Below are positions 33,099 to 45,330 of a stretch of DNA of 64,000 nt, piece after piece (within the stretch, counting starts at the first letter, position 1; each line of letters starts with the position of its first letter). The notes under the pieces are model-generated. The model saw nothing but the letters and a program-made list of their open reading frames with translations, was not told the DNA's origin and searched no databases. Source of the DNA: Alternaria dauci (Eukaryota; Ascomycota; Dothideomycetes; Pleosporales; Pleosporaceae); assembly GCF_042100115.1 (NCBI RefSeq), contig NC_091278.1, forward strand, positions 1,240,001 through 1,304,000. Reading direction: 5' to 3'. The position numbers and the translations under genes are program-made.

Positions 33099-34565
33099 GA
33101 TGAATGCTCGAAGGATAGAAAGTAAGGCTGATAAAAAGAGCGGAGTCCGGCTAGCGGTGGATTACAAAAAGGCAGACACGTTCAACGTAATCTGAATGAA
33201 GAATTAAGAGGAAGAGAAAGGAATGTAACCCTCAACTGCAGAACCCGAGTGTAATAGAACAAGCGACTGATTGATGGTGAGGAGGCCAGATATCTTGGAG
33301 GAATCGCATTGCCTTAAGTCCTTGGCGACGTAGAAGGCAAAGAGTAACCTGGCAAGGCGGCTCGTCGTTCCTCGGGCATGAAACCCACGATGAAGGCAGA
33401 GACGTCTCAACCCCACTCATACCAGCATCTCTAAGGACGCGCACGGGGCGCTGGCATCAACTGGCGCCCTGTTATGGACTGAGGCTGTCATGGCAGCCTC
33501 TCTGGAACAAGAGTACGCCAGGCATTGAAGAGGAGGCCCGAGAAACGGTTCGTGTATGAGGTGTGCAAGAACCACGTTTGCGCTAACCCGAACAGGATGC
33601 GCTAGGCGCCTTCCAGGACGGAGCCAGGCATTCTCTAAATTTTGAGGAGGGCTTGCTCAAACTCCTATGACGCCTTGCCATGCGCCATGCAGCAACCGAA
33701 TGTACGGCAGGAATGTGTGATGGATTCCGACAGCCGTTCGTCACCATCGCAACGCCAGCGGGGAGATTGGTTTACTTGCTACGGCCCACTCTGTGACCCA
33801 CGCCTCCCCCAGAGCCTCATTGGAATGGCGGAGATGCTGTGCTACACACTCGGGCAGGGTTCTTTTGTGCTGTCACTGTCTCGATTTTGACGGGCATGAC
33901 AGGTGACAGCAGGAATATGGCGTAGCGAACACGATCCTGCGCCGCATCACTGCATGCACCTTGTTGGATTCCATCATCAGGTTGCTCCTCTTGCGAAGAC
34001 AAGCAACGGCGGTGACCTTCATCTGAGATCCATAGCGATCGGGAATGCGCAATGTTTGCTGTTTAGGATGTTGTCTTTACTTGCCAAGTTGTCGTATCAC
34101 CCGGTCAAGACGACTCACCAGCTCCACTATGAACGCGGCGCCCAGGCAAAAAGTCAGCGCATTTCTCCACCATTAACAGAACTTTGTATACCCGTTATCG
34201 AAGATCTGCATCTTGCTCCATCGGCTCTGCAAGCCACAATACCCCTTTAGCCCACATTCAAAGACCGTGCCCCCGGCAAAGCGGCCTGAGACAGCTCATG
34301 TCAAACCCCGCTACACGTTCGGCCCTCCAGCATTTTGAAAGATTAAGGAATCAGGACAATCCTGTGTAGTTCGATGTTTGTGGGTCACTGGGCATGCCTG
34401 AGGCAAGACGTGCCTTTAGGCATAAGGGATCTACATCTGTAACCAACACCCGCAGAAACTTCTCAGGTTCCATTTTCTGACATGAACATTCGATGTTGGG
34501 CTCTTTAATTAACAGTTTGGAGCATTCTTACATGCGTGCCTTCGGATCTATCGTCTTCCATCGTC
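33099..34565. other. intergenic region, no gene supported
   Basis: 1.47 kb between two minus-strand genes. The part next to 33098 is the promoter of the secreted Q/N protein. Small frames on both strands are not convincing. Confidence 0.5.
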
Positions 34566-35667
34566 TCAGATGGTCAATCGGCCCTCCATTACCTGCACCG
34601 CGCCGCCTTCGAGAAACAGCTGCGATACAGCTCGGTCCTCGGTCATCTCGACTTCGATGAAGATTTCGCTTCTTCTGCCCATCTCCACGCCCTGAACGAT
34701 TTCGTATTTCAGCGTCTTCGGTCCTCCCTCTGCTTTCAACGAGAGGTATGCTGCCAAATCGCTGGCGGCGCTACCAGTGGCCGGATCTTCCAATGGACCC
34801 TCGATCATCCTGGTCCTTAGCCTCGTCACGCTTTCGTTGCTTTTTCCCGTCCGAACAAAGAAATATGTCCCGATGAACGTCTGGTCCCAACCTGGATCCA
34901 GGCCTTGGATTTTAACAGATTGGCCAGCTAGCGATACCATACCCAGGGCCTCTTCGCTTTCCAGTTCGACCAGCACAAAGGTCATACCTTTGACTATTGA
35001 GACAATAGCAAAATCGTCTTTGATCCCGATCTTGCCTTCTTGGTGAGCTTCCGCTAATCGAGATTGTAGTGCGAACAGCTCATCCTTGGTGAATGTCCTC
35101 TGGTGAATATGACTGTACTGGTCAGCTGACGTACAACTACTTCACCCTGGGTCGCCGAGTCGACTCAGAAGGGGGTCTGGAACACGGGTTGCTAAAGCCG
35201 GTAGTTCAAACTCCAAAGCCCGCCGAGGAGAACAGTTCTAAACACAATACGTACACGTCATGAGGAATGGAAGCCTTCGCCGTCATCTTGCCGCAATCGT
35301 ACCGTAGTCCAACACACCCAGCTTTCAGGTCGAAGCTCGCTTCTATGACACCGCTGTGGATACCACGCTCCCGAGCCGTCCTCCCCAAAGCATAGCACGC
35401 TGTGCCCACAGTCGGGTGACCCGCAAACGGCAGTTCCTGCGATGTCATGAAGATATCGACGGTCCATCTGTCCTCTGTCGCACCATCCGCATTCTCGTGT
35501 AAGAAGGTGGTCTCTGATAGGTTGAACTCTCGCGCGATGGTTTGCTTTTGTTCCTGAGTTAGTGTCCGGTCATGCGGGATGCGAACGATGGCCAGCGGAT
35601 TTCCGCCGTATGGCTGGGACGTGAATACGTCCACGGTTACAAATTCGAGCTGAGATGATGACGCCAT
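34566..35667 (-). CDS. PhzF-like isomerase/epimerase family protein
   Basis: Member of the PhzF fold family (two-domain, diaminopimelate-epimerase-like). Substrate unknown; there are no phenazine genes nearby. Exon 1 35667-35255 and exon 2 35112-34566 give 319 residues. The start is the ATG of MASSSQLEFVTVDVFTSQPYGGNPLA; longer upstream frames have no family likeness. Hallmarks: FNLSETTFL with the catalytic Glu (about 50), LPFAGHPTVGTACYAL (about 78-93), and the second-domain motif DPATGSAASDLAAYL. The intron (35254-35113; GTACGT donor, CTGAC branch, ACAG acceptor) is 142 nt, nearly three times the length of most introns here. Splicing joins IPHDV to HIHQRTFTKDEL in frame. Cytosolic. Confidence 0.88.
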
Positions 35668-38600
35668 GTTCAAATGATAAGGGGATGGTTGTTCTGAGAT
35701 GAGCAATCGGGGTGGTTTGTGTCCAGGATTACACTCGCTCCGTGAACACATGGCCAGGTGACTCATCATGCACCTGCATACTGCATCGAAGAACCCAGCA
35801 AGTCTGTCATCATGTCGGCTCAAGTTTTGGGATACTCCTGACCAGAAGCTGTGCTGGGCGATTTGAGAAATCCTTCGCCGTGACGCTCACCGATCAGTTC
35901 AATGGGAGTCTTGCGGCAGCCCGAGAAAACAGTACCAAAGTTGACACCGCCAAGCACAGCGAGGAGGCGCGAGAGAGGTACGCTTGGCGTCGGCAACTGC
36001 TTTTGTCGTAGCACAGCCCTCGGTCTTGGCGTGTCTTTTTTGTGGCCGATGATGAGGCTGCGTTCGTGAGGCTGTGCACCTGCTGTTCAGACACCAACCA
36101 AGGATCATTAGCTCCACGTTGGTGGTGTTACGCGTCCCTCCGGTATGTCCGAAGCATCCTGATATTGGACAGTAAGGTCAACCCTAGCATAAGTATACAG
36201 CAGTGTACCTGGATAATATCACATCAAGTTCTTAGTAGGCTTGCAACTGCTACATATTGCCAATGAAATGGTTATGAGGAAACCGAGGTCTGGTACCTTC
36301 CGGCCGGACCTGCCCTTGTTGTTCCCGCGATGACCCCTCAAGCTACGGAGAAGAGCGAGGGTTGTGGAAACGTTCGGGTTAACGCGTGAAATACAATGAG
36401 TCGGTCACAAATTCGTATAACTGTACCAAAGTTCTGGGCGCACATCTACGATTCCAAGATGGAGCCCGATTGCGCCACTAAGACAGGGCATGACTGCATG
36501 GCGATGGCGATGGCAAGCAAGTGATTTGATATTTTTGCCATCTGTTCGCCTCAGCTGCTCGCCTTCTCCGTGGCGCACAGAAGTCGATCTTCAATGCGCA
36601 TAAATGGTGTTGCAACAATGGTGTAGCTCCCAGAAGAGCAGTAATCTTGGGCTGCGACGAATGAGAAACTGCAACGTTAGATGTGGAGACGAGCTGGGAT
36701 GCTGGTCATGGTCTATCAAATGCGAGCAGATCGACGCGGAGATTATTTTCAACGGCCTTTATCGATTCATACTTGCATCCTGGCATTGTTGACTAGCTGC
36801 GTGTGTACCTGCGCGGCTGGGGATTGTTGAGAATGCACACCGGCATTCGTACCCGCGGCCGACTGGTCTGCGAGGAGATTGCCAGACAGTATGGCCAGCG
36901 CAAACGACCCACGAACTCGCCAATCTGGCGATGTGCAGTGCGATCGCAGTACTTCGATCGATGAAATGAGACAATTTCGGCTGACGCCATGATGGGGAAG
37001 CCCTCGACGTGATGGTGCGTGGTTTGCAAGCGAGGAGATGCACTGATACTAGCAGGACTCAGGACTGCTAGGACGATCCTTCGCGTTGCCAGTACGAGTC
37101 CGATCTCGAAAGTGTCCCAAGTTGCTGCACCGCGGCCCAAAGCCCTTGATGTGCATAGATTTGCGGTTGTAGCTGAGGGCTTCAATCACATGTTTCGGAC
37201 GCTGTCCGACGGTGCGATGAAGACTGCAGGCTACATGCTAATGCAATAGTGTGCGGAAACGGTGGTTTTGACAAGATGCCAAACGCGTCGCGTAGGTTGT
37301 TGATGTAAGCGCTGTCATGGTGCTTTCTTTTCTCTTGGTGATATGAGTAATCTTTTATTGGTGCTGCAAACACCCCACTCAGCTGCAGGCTTGCACAACG
37401 GGGGCAGGGGGCATGGGAGGTGATGAGTTCGCATGGCTGCAGCTCCGAGTCTGCAAGGTACATCTCGTTTGCGACTGTGCTTGAAGGTCAAGGATGTGTG
37501 ATTCGAGAGTCTAGGCTACAAGAGCCAACATTCAGAGGTTTCATCGTCAACGGCCCTGCCACGCCGCAATCCTCAGAGCTTCGCTACACATTCGCACACG
37601 TTGACGACATGGTGCGGACGAGGAAGATTTGGGGCAGAGTTTAGCTGTGGCCAGCTATGGCCATGGTTCAGTTGATACTGACGTGCGAGGCGATAGAGTT
37701 TTTGCGCTGGATTATGCGGCAGACGGAGGCTACAGTTGCAGGTACAGGCTTATCCTGGCATCATGACAACAGTCGTCGACGGTGAATTGAGTTAGGGCGG
37801 CGCAGGAATGGCGTACGGTTGGGCAGACGTAACGCGACTCAGTGAAGCAAAGGGTCGGACAGCGGCGGGCCCTCTGCCCTCTGCGCCCACAGGGCAGGGC
37901 TAGCTTGGGGCACAATTGCTTGCTGCGTGTTTTGGGACCATGGTACAGCTGCTGCCGGCATGAGGGTGACGTCTCAGGGTCTTCAGGGGAGGGCTAGAGT
38001 TGCACGTCGCCCAGGTGCGAGAGGTGCAGCGTAGGCCCATGTGCCTGACTCGGGGCGGGGTCGGCAGGGAAGGGCAGGGAGGGCGATGCCCTCTGGAGCT
38101 GAAAGGCGTTGCCGGGAGAGCGCTAGGCCCGAGTGGTCGTGGTTCTCGGGGAAGCTGGAAACCCCTGTCACTGACGCCACTCATGCAAGTGCCAAAGCGA
38201 CCATCACGGGCCCTCAATCAGGGATCATGAGAAGAAGCGTTGGCTAGAGCAAACGCAAAACCCTTCCAGTATACCTACCCGACGTCTGTCCGTTCCAGCC
38301 CTCGGTGACCGTCTGCTCCTCATAATCCCGCCCTACACCACCACTGTGTCCGCTCGAGCATCGTCGTGTCTGTCTGTCCTTCTTTTTTTTTTTTTTTGCT
38401 TACCGTGCCCCCGGTCACACATTCCAACGCCGACAACACTGGACATTTGTCACTTGCAACACAACTCGGACCCATCCCTTTGGCCACCCAACTTGCCTGG
38501 AACGACTCGCCGTGAATCCCCCCAGAGCTCCACGTCGCACTGCTTGTCAGCAGCAACTGCCGCTGTGCCTTCTTCTCCTGCCTCCCTTGCTGGTCGCGCC

Positions 38601-38834
38601 TTCCTTTCTTCTCGTAAACGCTACGACCACCCCACCAAAACCCCACGCGCCCACTAGCTCGCGCTCTCTCTCCCTCTCACGGACCGCCTCTTCTCTTCTC
38701 CCACACCCTCCACCTCAACTTCGCTTCCCCGGGGATCGCATTCCGTCTTTGCTTCTCTGCGATACGCGCCAGTCTAGCGCTGCGCCGCTGCCTGGACCCT
38801 TTGGTTGCCCTGCCACGCTCACGTGCTCACCACT
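35668..38834. other. longest gene-poor stretch of the window
   Basis: 3.17 kb with no gene I can support. Several frames of 60-130 codons occur on both strands but none has protein character or sensible splicing. G-rich DNA lies at about 38050-38110. A 15-nt T run at 38383-38397 and C/T-rich DNA from about 38260 to 38830 look like the promoter and 5' UTR of the gene at 38835. CACGTG at 38819-38824 is just upstream of that start codon. Confidence 0.5.
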
Positions 38835-40261
38835 ATGGCATCAAATCATTCCCGGAGCGCGTCGGACGAGAACCACAACTCAATGGCCTACGTTCTCGAA
38901 CACGTCTTACAGTACCCCGGAAGCTACGACATCCCCCTCAAAACCATGTACGAGCTTAACCGTGTGGACCGCGCCCAACCATTCCCTAAGAGCCTGGCCA
39001 AGTCCGGCAACACATCACCAGTCTCCAGCCAATTCGCATGGAATCCCACAGAAGCTGCTGCCATGAGCTTCACCTCGTCCTTGATGAACCAGCTGAAAGC
39101 GTTGCCCACACGCACCAGCGCACTCCCACCCGCCTTCATTGTAAACTTTGTCAGCCGGACCTTCATGCCCGAGCCAGCTGATGTTGACTGGAGCCAAGCG
39201 TTGACAGCTCTCGACTACCTCAAAGACCTCGAGACGCGCCGACGGAGGGAAATGGCCACCACCTTCGAGGCCCTTGATGTCCACAGGGACACATGGGATG
39301 CCGACATGGCCCGTGTAGCCGAAAAGGCCCCGGGCATTGCACTCTGGATCAACAATCTCGAAGGCAAAAACCGAAAAGCTGAGTCGTACTACGCTCAGCT
39401 CTGGGTCGGACTCCGCCGATGGGTAAGCTATGCCGCTCCTTTCGCATGTCATCTACTAACATCCGCTGGCAGATCATGATCAACCACCTCTCAGATGAGG
39501 AGTTCAACAAGCTCAACTGCATTAGCTATCTCAACACCCTCTTCCCTCCTGTTCACGGCCAGACCAAGCTTCCTTCGCAGTTCTTGAACCACGAAGCCCT
39601 GAAAGAAGAGCGCCAGATCTTCTTCGAACTCATCAGTCAGGTGCAAAAGAAGGGACCTGATGTCTTGCTGCCCTTGATCAACAGGGACAAGCGTCCTGAA
39701 GATCGAACTGGCTGGCCCACTGTCCAGAGAATTGTCGACAAGTACCTCCGAGTTGCACAGAACATGATTCAAGACTGCATAGCCACCCATGGACCCGAGT
39801 CTTTTGACCGCTACATGAACGGATCTGGAAAAGAGAAGAAGCATGACTCTGGTGTGAGCTTTGGTTCCGAACGCCGGCCCAGTGTAGGATCCAGCATGCA
39901 TGGTGAGCAGGTGTCTGAACCCATGCAAAGCTATGCCCCGGCCCCCAAGGGCCTCAGCAAGCTCGAGAGGATTACTCGCGAGTTCAAACGTATGCGAGTC
40001 AAGCCCCGGCCCGAAGTGGAAGAGATAACGCAATTCAACCAGCGGGCCGCCGCTGACTACGTTCCCCCGACCGGCGAGAATGCTGGGAAGAAGTCGCTCA
40101 AGAAGGCCCGATCATTAGCAAGCCTCAAGTTTGGAAATGGCAGCTCTGCATCTCTGTCGAGCAGAAAGGGCAGCGATGCTATGCCATTCGACGCAAACGA
40201 GATGAAGAAGCACCGCATGATGTACGAGGCATCAGTCAGCAAGAGCACCACACAGGCATAG
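38835..40261 (+). CDS. conserved-looking fungal protein of unknown function (458 aa)
   Basis: I do not recognise a named family. Exons 38835-39422 and 39473-40261 flank a 50-nt intron (GTAAGC donor, CTACTAAC branch, GGCAG acceptor); the junction falls cleanly after Trp196. Residues 8-330 look globular and mostly helical, with phrases such as YVLEHVLQYPGSYDIPLKTMYELNRVDRA, FTSSLMNQLKALPTR, FIVNFVSRTFMPEP and NKLNCISYLNTLFPP. Residues ~330-458 are basic and Ser-rich (KGLSKLERITREFKRMRVKPRPEVEEI, KKSLKKARSLASLKF), probably disordered and phosphorylated. No signal peptide or membrane span. The helical N-terminal part with a basic Ser-rich tail suggests a cytosolic scaffold or regulator, but that is a guess. 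Good codon structure and a textbook intron make it a real gene. Confidence 0.82.
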
Positions 40262-41275
40262 ACGGCCGAGCGACTGATTACAGTGGCCATTATGATTTCA
40301 CGACGACTCGCATCTTCACCACGAGTCAATGTAGCATCTTCACATGCACCCAACGAATGCCGGATCGTTGTACGCACGATTCGGACCGATGTCACGGCGC
40401 GATCCCTTGACGCAGGACGGAGACGTCGTATCGTCGCAAAAGCATGCAGGGTTGTCGCTGGTTTCGACTCATTTCATTAGAGTCTCCATGGTTCTTTGTT
40501 ACAAGGCTGAGAGGCCTTTGATTTTAGCGGGCGTTGTCAGAAGCAATACCCCCACGGGTCAAGACTTCTATTTTCATGTTAGTACATCAGGCTTATGTGA
40601 TGTATGATGGATAAAGCATGGCGTTCAGGAACTGGGTGCATGGCAATGGCGTAGTACACGATTGATTTTTGCCGGCATGTTTCTTTTCTTCGGCTGTACA
40701 TACGAAAAGGTACGCGACTGCCTTGATGCGGAACACGCATCGATATCCGAAAACTTTAGCGTAATGGTGCCATCTCAGACAGGCATGGTAGAGTAATGGA
40801 TAACAGATATCACAATCACATTGATCCAGGACTGCGCAGACGGGCATTCGTGTCATTGGCGGCGCTCGCGACGAGGCGAGCAACGAGGCCGCACGAAAAC
40901 GAGGCTTCGGTTGTCGACCTTGGCTAATGATGCTGTTTGTCTCGCGTAGAGGTCGCAGCACCCGATTCGTAAAGTTTGTTTTGCAAAATCAATTGAACGG
41001 CGACTCAAGATCCTAGAAGAGGTGAACTTTGTTTTCATCACACTGCCCACTGAGCCCGCAGCTGTTCCCACATGCGTCTGCAAGCACAACAGCAACAGGA
41101 TAAGTCGCCCCCGCCACACTTTGCCGCATGGAGCACGGTCTAGGGTGCCCGTTGCAACGTCAATGGCCGTCCAGTTCCTTCACGTGCGTGGGAGTGGGCA
41201 TGCCAAATGCAGTCCATCACATCGCCGGCATGAAGGTGCCCCGAAGCTAACCGTGAAGCACGATCAGCACCCAAT
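40262..41275. other. intergenic region, no gene supported
   Basis: 1.0 kb between two plus-strand genes: 3' UTR of the 458-residue protein gene, then promoter of the BRCT gene. Nothing else seen. Confidence 0.5.
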
Positions 41276-42388
41276 ATGGCCTCATCCGTTCCGAACACGG
41301 AGCCGACCTCTTGCGACGCCCGCGATGCCGACAGCCCATCCCACGCGTCTGATCCACCTCAGGTAATCACCAGCTCGACGTGTCCAGCCGGAACCCGTCG
41401 GCTTCGTCAGACATCTCCAGCCGCCGCCATCGCCGCCGTCGCCGCCACCGCACCGCCACGACGTTTCTTCGACCCCTGGAACAGCTCCAGTACAGGCCAT
41501 CAGCGCGCTGAGAATCGCCTCTCGGGCTCCACGTCATGGCGCGCGTCGCGGAGCCTCAAGCTGGGAGAGCAGTTCAAGGCTGGCAGAGACGGGGGCAGAA
41601 GAGTTGCCGACACGGTTGGTGCAGGCAGTGAGGACTTTGGCACCGGCGGCCGCAAGGACAACGGCAGCTGGGAGAAGGGCGCAAAAGGTCTTAGGACTGG
41701 GGGACAAAAGAGCCTGTCCGAAGTATGGGCTGCTAGCAAGGCGGGCAGCAGGCAGTCGCAGCAGAAAGACATCAACCATGGGCAGACACATGTGCCTACA
41801 GCGCCCTCTGATGTAGGAACAGACTCAGATGCACATACCCAGAGCGACCTCTCCCAAGTCTCATCCAAGTCCCCTGAGAAGCAGATATTTGCCGGACTCT
41901 GCTTCTACCTCAACGGTTCCACCGCTCCCCTAGTCTCCGACCACAAGCTCAAGCAGCTCTGCGCCGCCCACGGCGCTAGCCACTCGATATCACTAGGCCG
42001 TCGAACCGTAACGCATGTCATTCTTGGAAGAGTAAATGCAAACGGCGGCGCAGGCGGTGGCTTAGCTGCCACCAAGATCCAAAAGGAGATTACCAGGACA
42101 GGCGGCAGAGCTGTCAAGTTCATCAATGCAGAGTGGTAAGTAAGCTTTGCGCATCTCCCGCTCTGCCTTCCCCTCCGTGTTTCACGTCCGATTGCGCACA
42201 ATCAGAGTTCATGCACAACACCCGCCGTGACGCTTGCCCAACTGACATGTACAAGGATCCTGGACAGCATCAAGGCGAACCATCGCCTCCCAGAGTCACG
42301 CTACTCGCCGCTGAAGCTGGCGCCCAGCTCCCAAACCAGCATCTTCGGCATGATGGGCGCAACAAGTTCAAAGCCGGAGCAGGGATGA
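41276..42388 (+). CDS. BRCT-domain protein
   Basis: 330-residue protein ending in one BRCT-like domain, a phosphopeptide/protein-binding module typical of DNA-damage and cell-cycle proteins. Exons 41276-42135 and 42256-42388 with a 120-nt intron (GTAAGT donor, CTGAC branch, CAAG acceptor). The BRCT region covers about residues 200-320: IFAGLCFYLNGST (first strand), LKQLCAAHGASHS (helix 1), VTHVILG (strand), and after the junction KFINAEWILDSIKANHRLPESRY with the conserved Trp of the last helix. Trp287 is split by the intron, so this signature is complete only after splicing. The first 200 residues are Ser/Gly/Lys-rich and look disordered. The single C-terminal BRCT recalls Rev1-like or adaptor proteins, but no catalytic domain is present, so the partner is unknown. 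Confidence 0.85.
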
Positions 42389-43990
42389 AGCCAACTTCCC
42401 TTTGCAGCAACTATTGCGGATCGACGAGGTCTGTCGTTGAAGCCTCGCCTGACGTGCCAGGACTAAGAGGAATGCGGAATATGCCAGAATCAAAAGGGCA
42501 AGAAGCCAGTGTCGCAATGGACCCTTGAACTATAACAAACTTTCGGTCCTCGAAACCGCATCACATGCGCTCGTGGCGATTCACTTTGTCTTCCCTGAAA
42601 CGTTGTTTGTGGGGGGAAGTCGAGCCCGACGTCGATCCATTACTTGTAAACGTTTATGAACCCTTGAAAACCTCAAGTGGCGCCATAACATGGCGCCATG
42701 TTCGCGCAGAGTCATTAAATCTTGCTACTCACGCCATACCTGCCACGGGTTCCCAGTCCCGAACTCTATTTCCTTGAAGGTACCGGCAGCGGCTCGACTT
42801 GGCCTATAATGCGCTAGCGTAGTTCTGGTCACCACAATTCGAAGGCGAAGGAAGAAGAATATTTCAAGCCACAAAGCTTCTTGCCTGTAGCATGGTAATG
42901 TACTGCCATGTATTTTTTTCCTTCTCTTTTGGGCAGGGTAGCCGACTGTACATGACCATCGTGAACGCTGCAATGTCTTCTACGCGGATGCTTCCGCTAA
43001 TGGCGCCAATCACTGACATGGAACGGGTTGGTGCGCCGCGTTGGGAACCCACTGGCGTGAACTCTGTGTCTGTCAAAAATCATACGCGTCCGGGTTCGTT
43101 CGGTTGCTTGAAACGTCCGGATTTTCCCAGTGGCATATCAGCGGGTTGCTCAACGATTACTAGTAACCTAAATAGCCGTGGACCCTGACTATCAATCAAG
43201 GGTAGGTTCTGTCTTGATTCCTTGAGGATTGCAGACCGTGATAGCCCCGCTGCGGAATCTATTGTTACATGTTTATCGTGCCTTTCTGCGCACTTGTACT
43301 CTGAGTGCAGGCTGATTCGCTGCCGTCTGACCTATCGGGATTGTAGTTGCGGATATAACGGCTGAGGTGTGCTCGTGACGAGAGAACAGTGTATGATGAC
43401 AACGTTTAGAAACAGACGTTTAACTTATATTCGAAGACATTAGTACACTATAACCTTTGACACTGGTGTGACCCTTCTCAGAACTATCGTTATTGACAGG
43501 CATGGCTGTATTATCTGTCTGCCTGCTTTCCAGGGATGAACTACTCTACTCAGATAAGATATGTCGAGTATGAAAATGCGCTGGACTTAGTCTGGAGTTT
43601 TCCGGGCGCCAAAGCAGTACGCGATGATCATATGATAATGCGGAAGTAGATGCGTAGGAAAAGCCTCGGAGTGCACGCATCGACCAAAGCTTGTATCTAC
43701 CGAGGGAACATCACAAGACAATCACGTGGTAAAATGTAGACATCTCACTTTACCGTATAGCTTTTGAACGTTCCTACCGTGCTGATATCTGAAATTGTAT
43801 CTTGACATGAAGAAAACTATAGACCAAGACACTGTAACATGCACATGACAACAAAGCGTTTGCACTTCATAATGCCACCTAGTGAGTGTACCTTGAAACG
43901 CCATAAGCCCGCAGGTATCGCTATGCCATAAACGCCAGCTTCACGTGCAAAAAGACCCGACTTCGTCTTGCGAGCAGCAGCGAAGCTCCC
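42389..43990. other. convergent intergenic region, no gene supported
   Basis: 1.6 kb between two converging genes. Two ATGGCGCCA-type palindromic copies lie close together near 42680-42700. The segment 43380-43800 is more AT-rich than its surroundings but has no inverted termini that I can find. Confidence 0.5.
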
Positions 43991-45330
43991 TTAACCAGCA
44001 GTCCTGGGCTTAGCCTTGGCCTGCTTCTTCGCCTTCGCGTCAGCCTTTTGCTTCTTCTTCTTCTCTTCAAGCTTCTCCTCTGCCTTGCGCTTCAGACTGG
44101 CCTTCTCCTCGGCCGTCTTCTCAATCGGCTTGAAGAAACCCTCCAATCTGCTCTGTTGCGCCGTCTTCATGTTCTTCTGTAGCTTGGCTGCTCCGTTGCG
44201 CACCCTGTCTTCGTTGAAGTGCTTCTCCTCGACGAGGAACTTGACAAGACCTTCTACGTCTGGGGCTTCCCACTTGAAGTCGCATTCGGGGTCATCGGCA
44301 GGTCGGACGTCTGGTTCGAGGAAGAGCAGGCGCGCATCGGCAAAGGGCCAGTCGTCGGGGATCGTGAGCTTCTTGGAGGACTGAGACTTGATGTGTTCGA
44401 CGACGCCTTCTAGGTCGTTATGCTCGCGGATGAGCTTGAGGGCAGTGCTGGGGCCAATGCCTTTGATGGGGTCGAGATAGTCGCAGCCGAGGAGGATACA
44501 GAGGTCGATGAACTGGAAAGTGGTCAGTAGGTGAGCATTTGGCAGCTGCCCTTGGATGCCGTACCTGTTTCCGCTCCATGTTCAAGCCTTCGAGTACCTT
44601 GTCCAGATGAATCTCCAAAATTGGCTCTTTGCGTTGCTCGCTGAAGGTCAAATGTCGCAGCAGGATGGGTGAATCAAAGGTCAAAGTGTCCATGTCCTCC
44701 GATGCAGCAGCGTAGACCTTGCCGCCTCTCGCCAGAGTCGCGCACTGGGCTTCAGCCTCGGTCGGTGCAACAATGTACGGGATGCCCATGAGCTTGAGCA
44801 GACGCTGACACTCCTCGTTGTGTTCCCTCGTCACCCTGACGGTCCGCCGCGAGAACTTCTCAACGTCTTCGGCCGTGCCCGTCTCTTTTGCTTCCTCCGC
44901 CGCAGCGTGTGCCTCTGTCTTGCGCTGAAACCGCTTGGCGAGCTCGCCGGACTTAAGCTTAGGTGGAGCGCCATCGAAGACGTAGAGGGGCTTGATACCG
45001 TTGTCGACCATGCGCATTGTACGGTAGAAGAGACCCATGAGATGTGATGTGGTTTCGCCCGTCTCGCTCATGAGCTGCTGGCCATCAGATCGGACGGCGA
45101 TGAGGAAACTATAGATGCTCATGGATCTACACAATGTTAGGTTTGGAGAGTCATGTGGGGTTCGGCATATGCATACGCATCCTGCACACGTTAGCAAGTG
45201 GCTCGGTACTGTGAGAATGCTGAGGACGGACTATGGCGACTTTGCGTCCAAACTGGTTCTTGATCTCGCCCTTCTTGATTGCCTCAGGCGCATGCTCCTC
45301 AATGAGCTGGTAGAGGTGTTTGATACCCAT
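43991..45330 (-). CDS. FEN1: flap endonuclease 1 (FEN1/Rad27)
   Basis: Structure-specific 5' nuclease that removes flaps during Okazaki-fragment maturation and long-patch base excision repair. Four substantial pieces plus a micro-exon on the minus strand: 45330-45232, 45181-45177 (5 nt), 45126-44565, 44512-43991; 395 residues, the usual length. Active-site acids are all present: Asp34 (VAIDASMSIYSF), Asp86 ([10 protein letters not shown]), Glu158/160 (APTEAEAQ), Asp179/181 (SEDMDTL) and Asp233 ([13 protein letters not shown]). A PCNA-binding box QSRLEGFF lies near residue 340, followed by a Lys-rich tail. The 5-nt exon GATGC encodes Asp34 and two bases of Ala35. Both introns around it are 50 nt and have CTAAC branch sites 6-8 nt before their acceptors; the third intron is 52 nt. 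The gene is divergent from glutaryl-CoA dehydrogenase. Confidence 0.95.
45177..45181 (-). other. FEN1: 5-nt micro-exon of FEN1
   Basis: GATGC on the minus strand, preceded by GCTAACGTGTGCAG and followed by a GTATGC donor. It completes the invariant VAIDAS sequence. Skipping it would shift the frame and delete catalytic Asp34; retaining intron 1 or 2 brings stop codons. Confidence 0.85.

Noticed and set aside
34566..35667. Phenazine biosynthesis
   Set aside because: PhzF-like proteins are widespread in fungi and no other phenazine gene is in the window.
42670..42705. ATGGCGCCA palindromes as a mobile-element terminus or att-like site
   Set aside because: Very short, and there is no bounded element nearby; treated as chance.
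43380..43800. Second AT-rich stretch as a transposon relic
   Set aside because: Only mildly AT-rich, with no inverted or direct terminal repeats that I could find.
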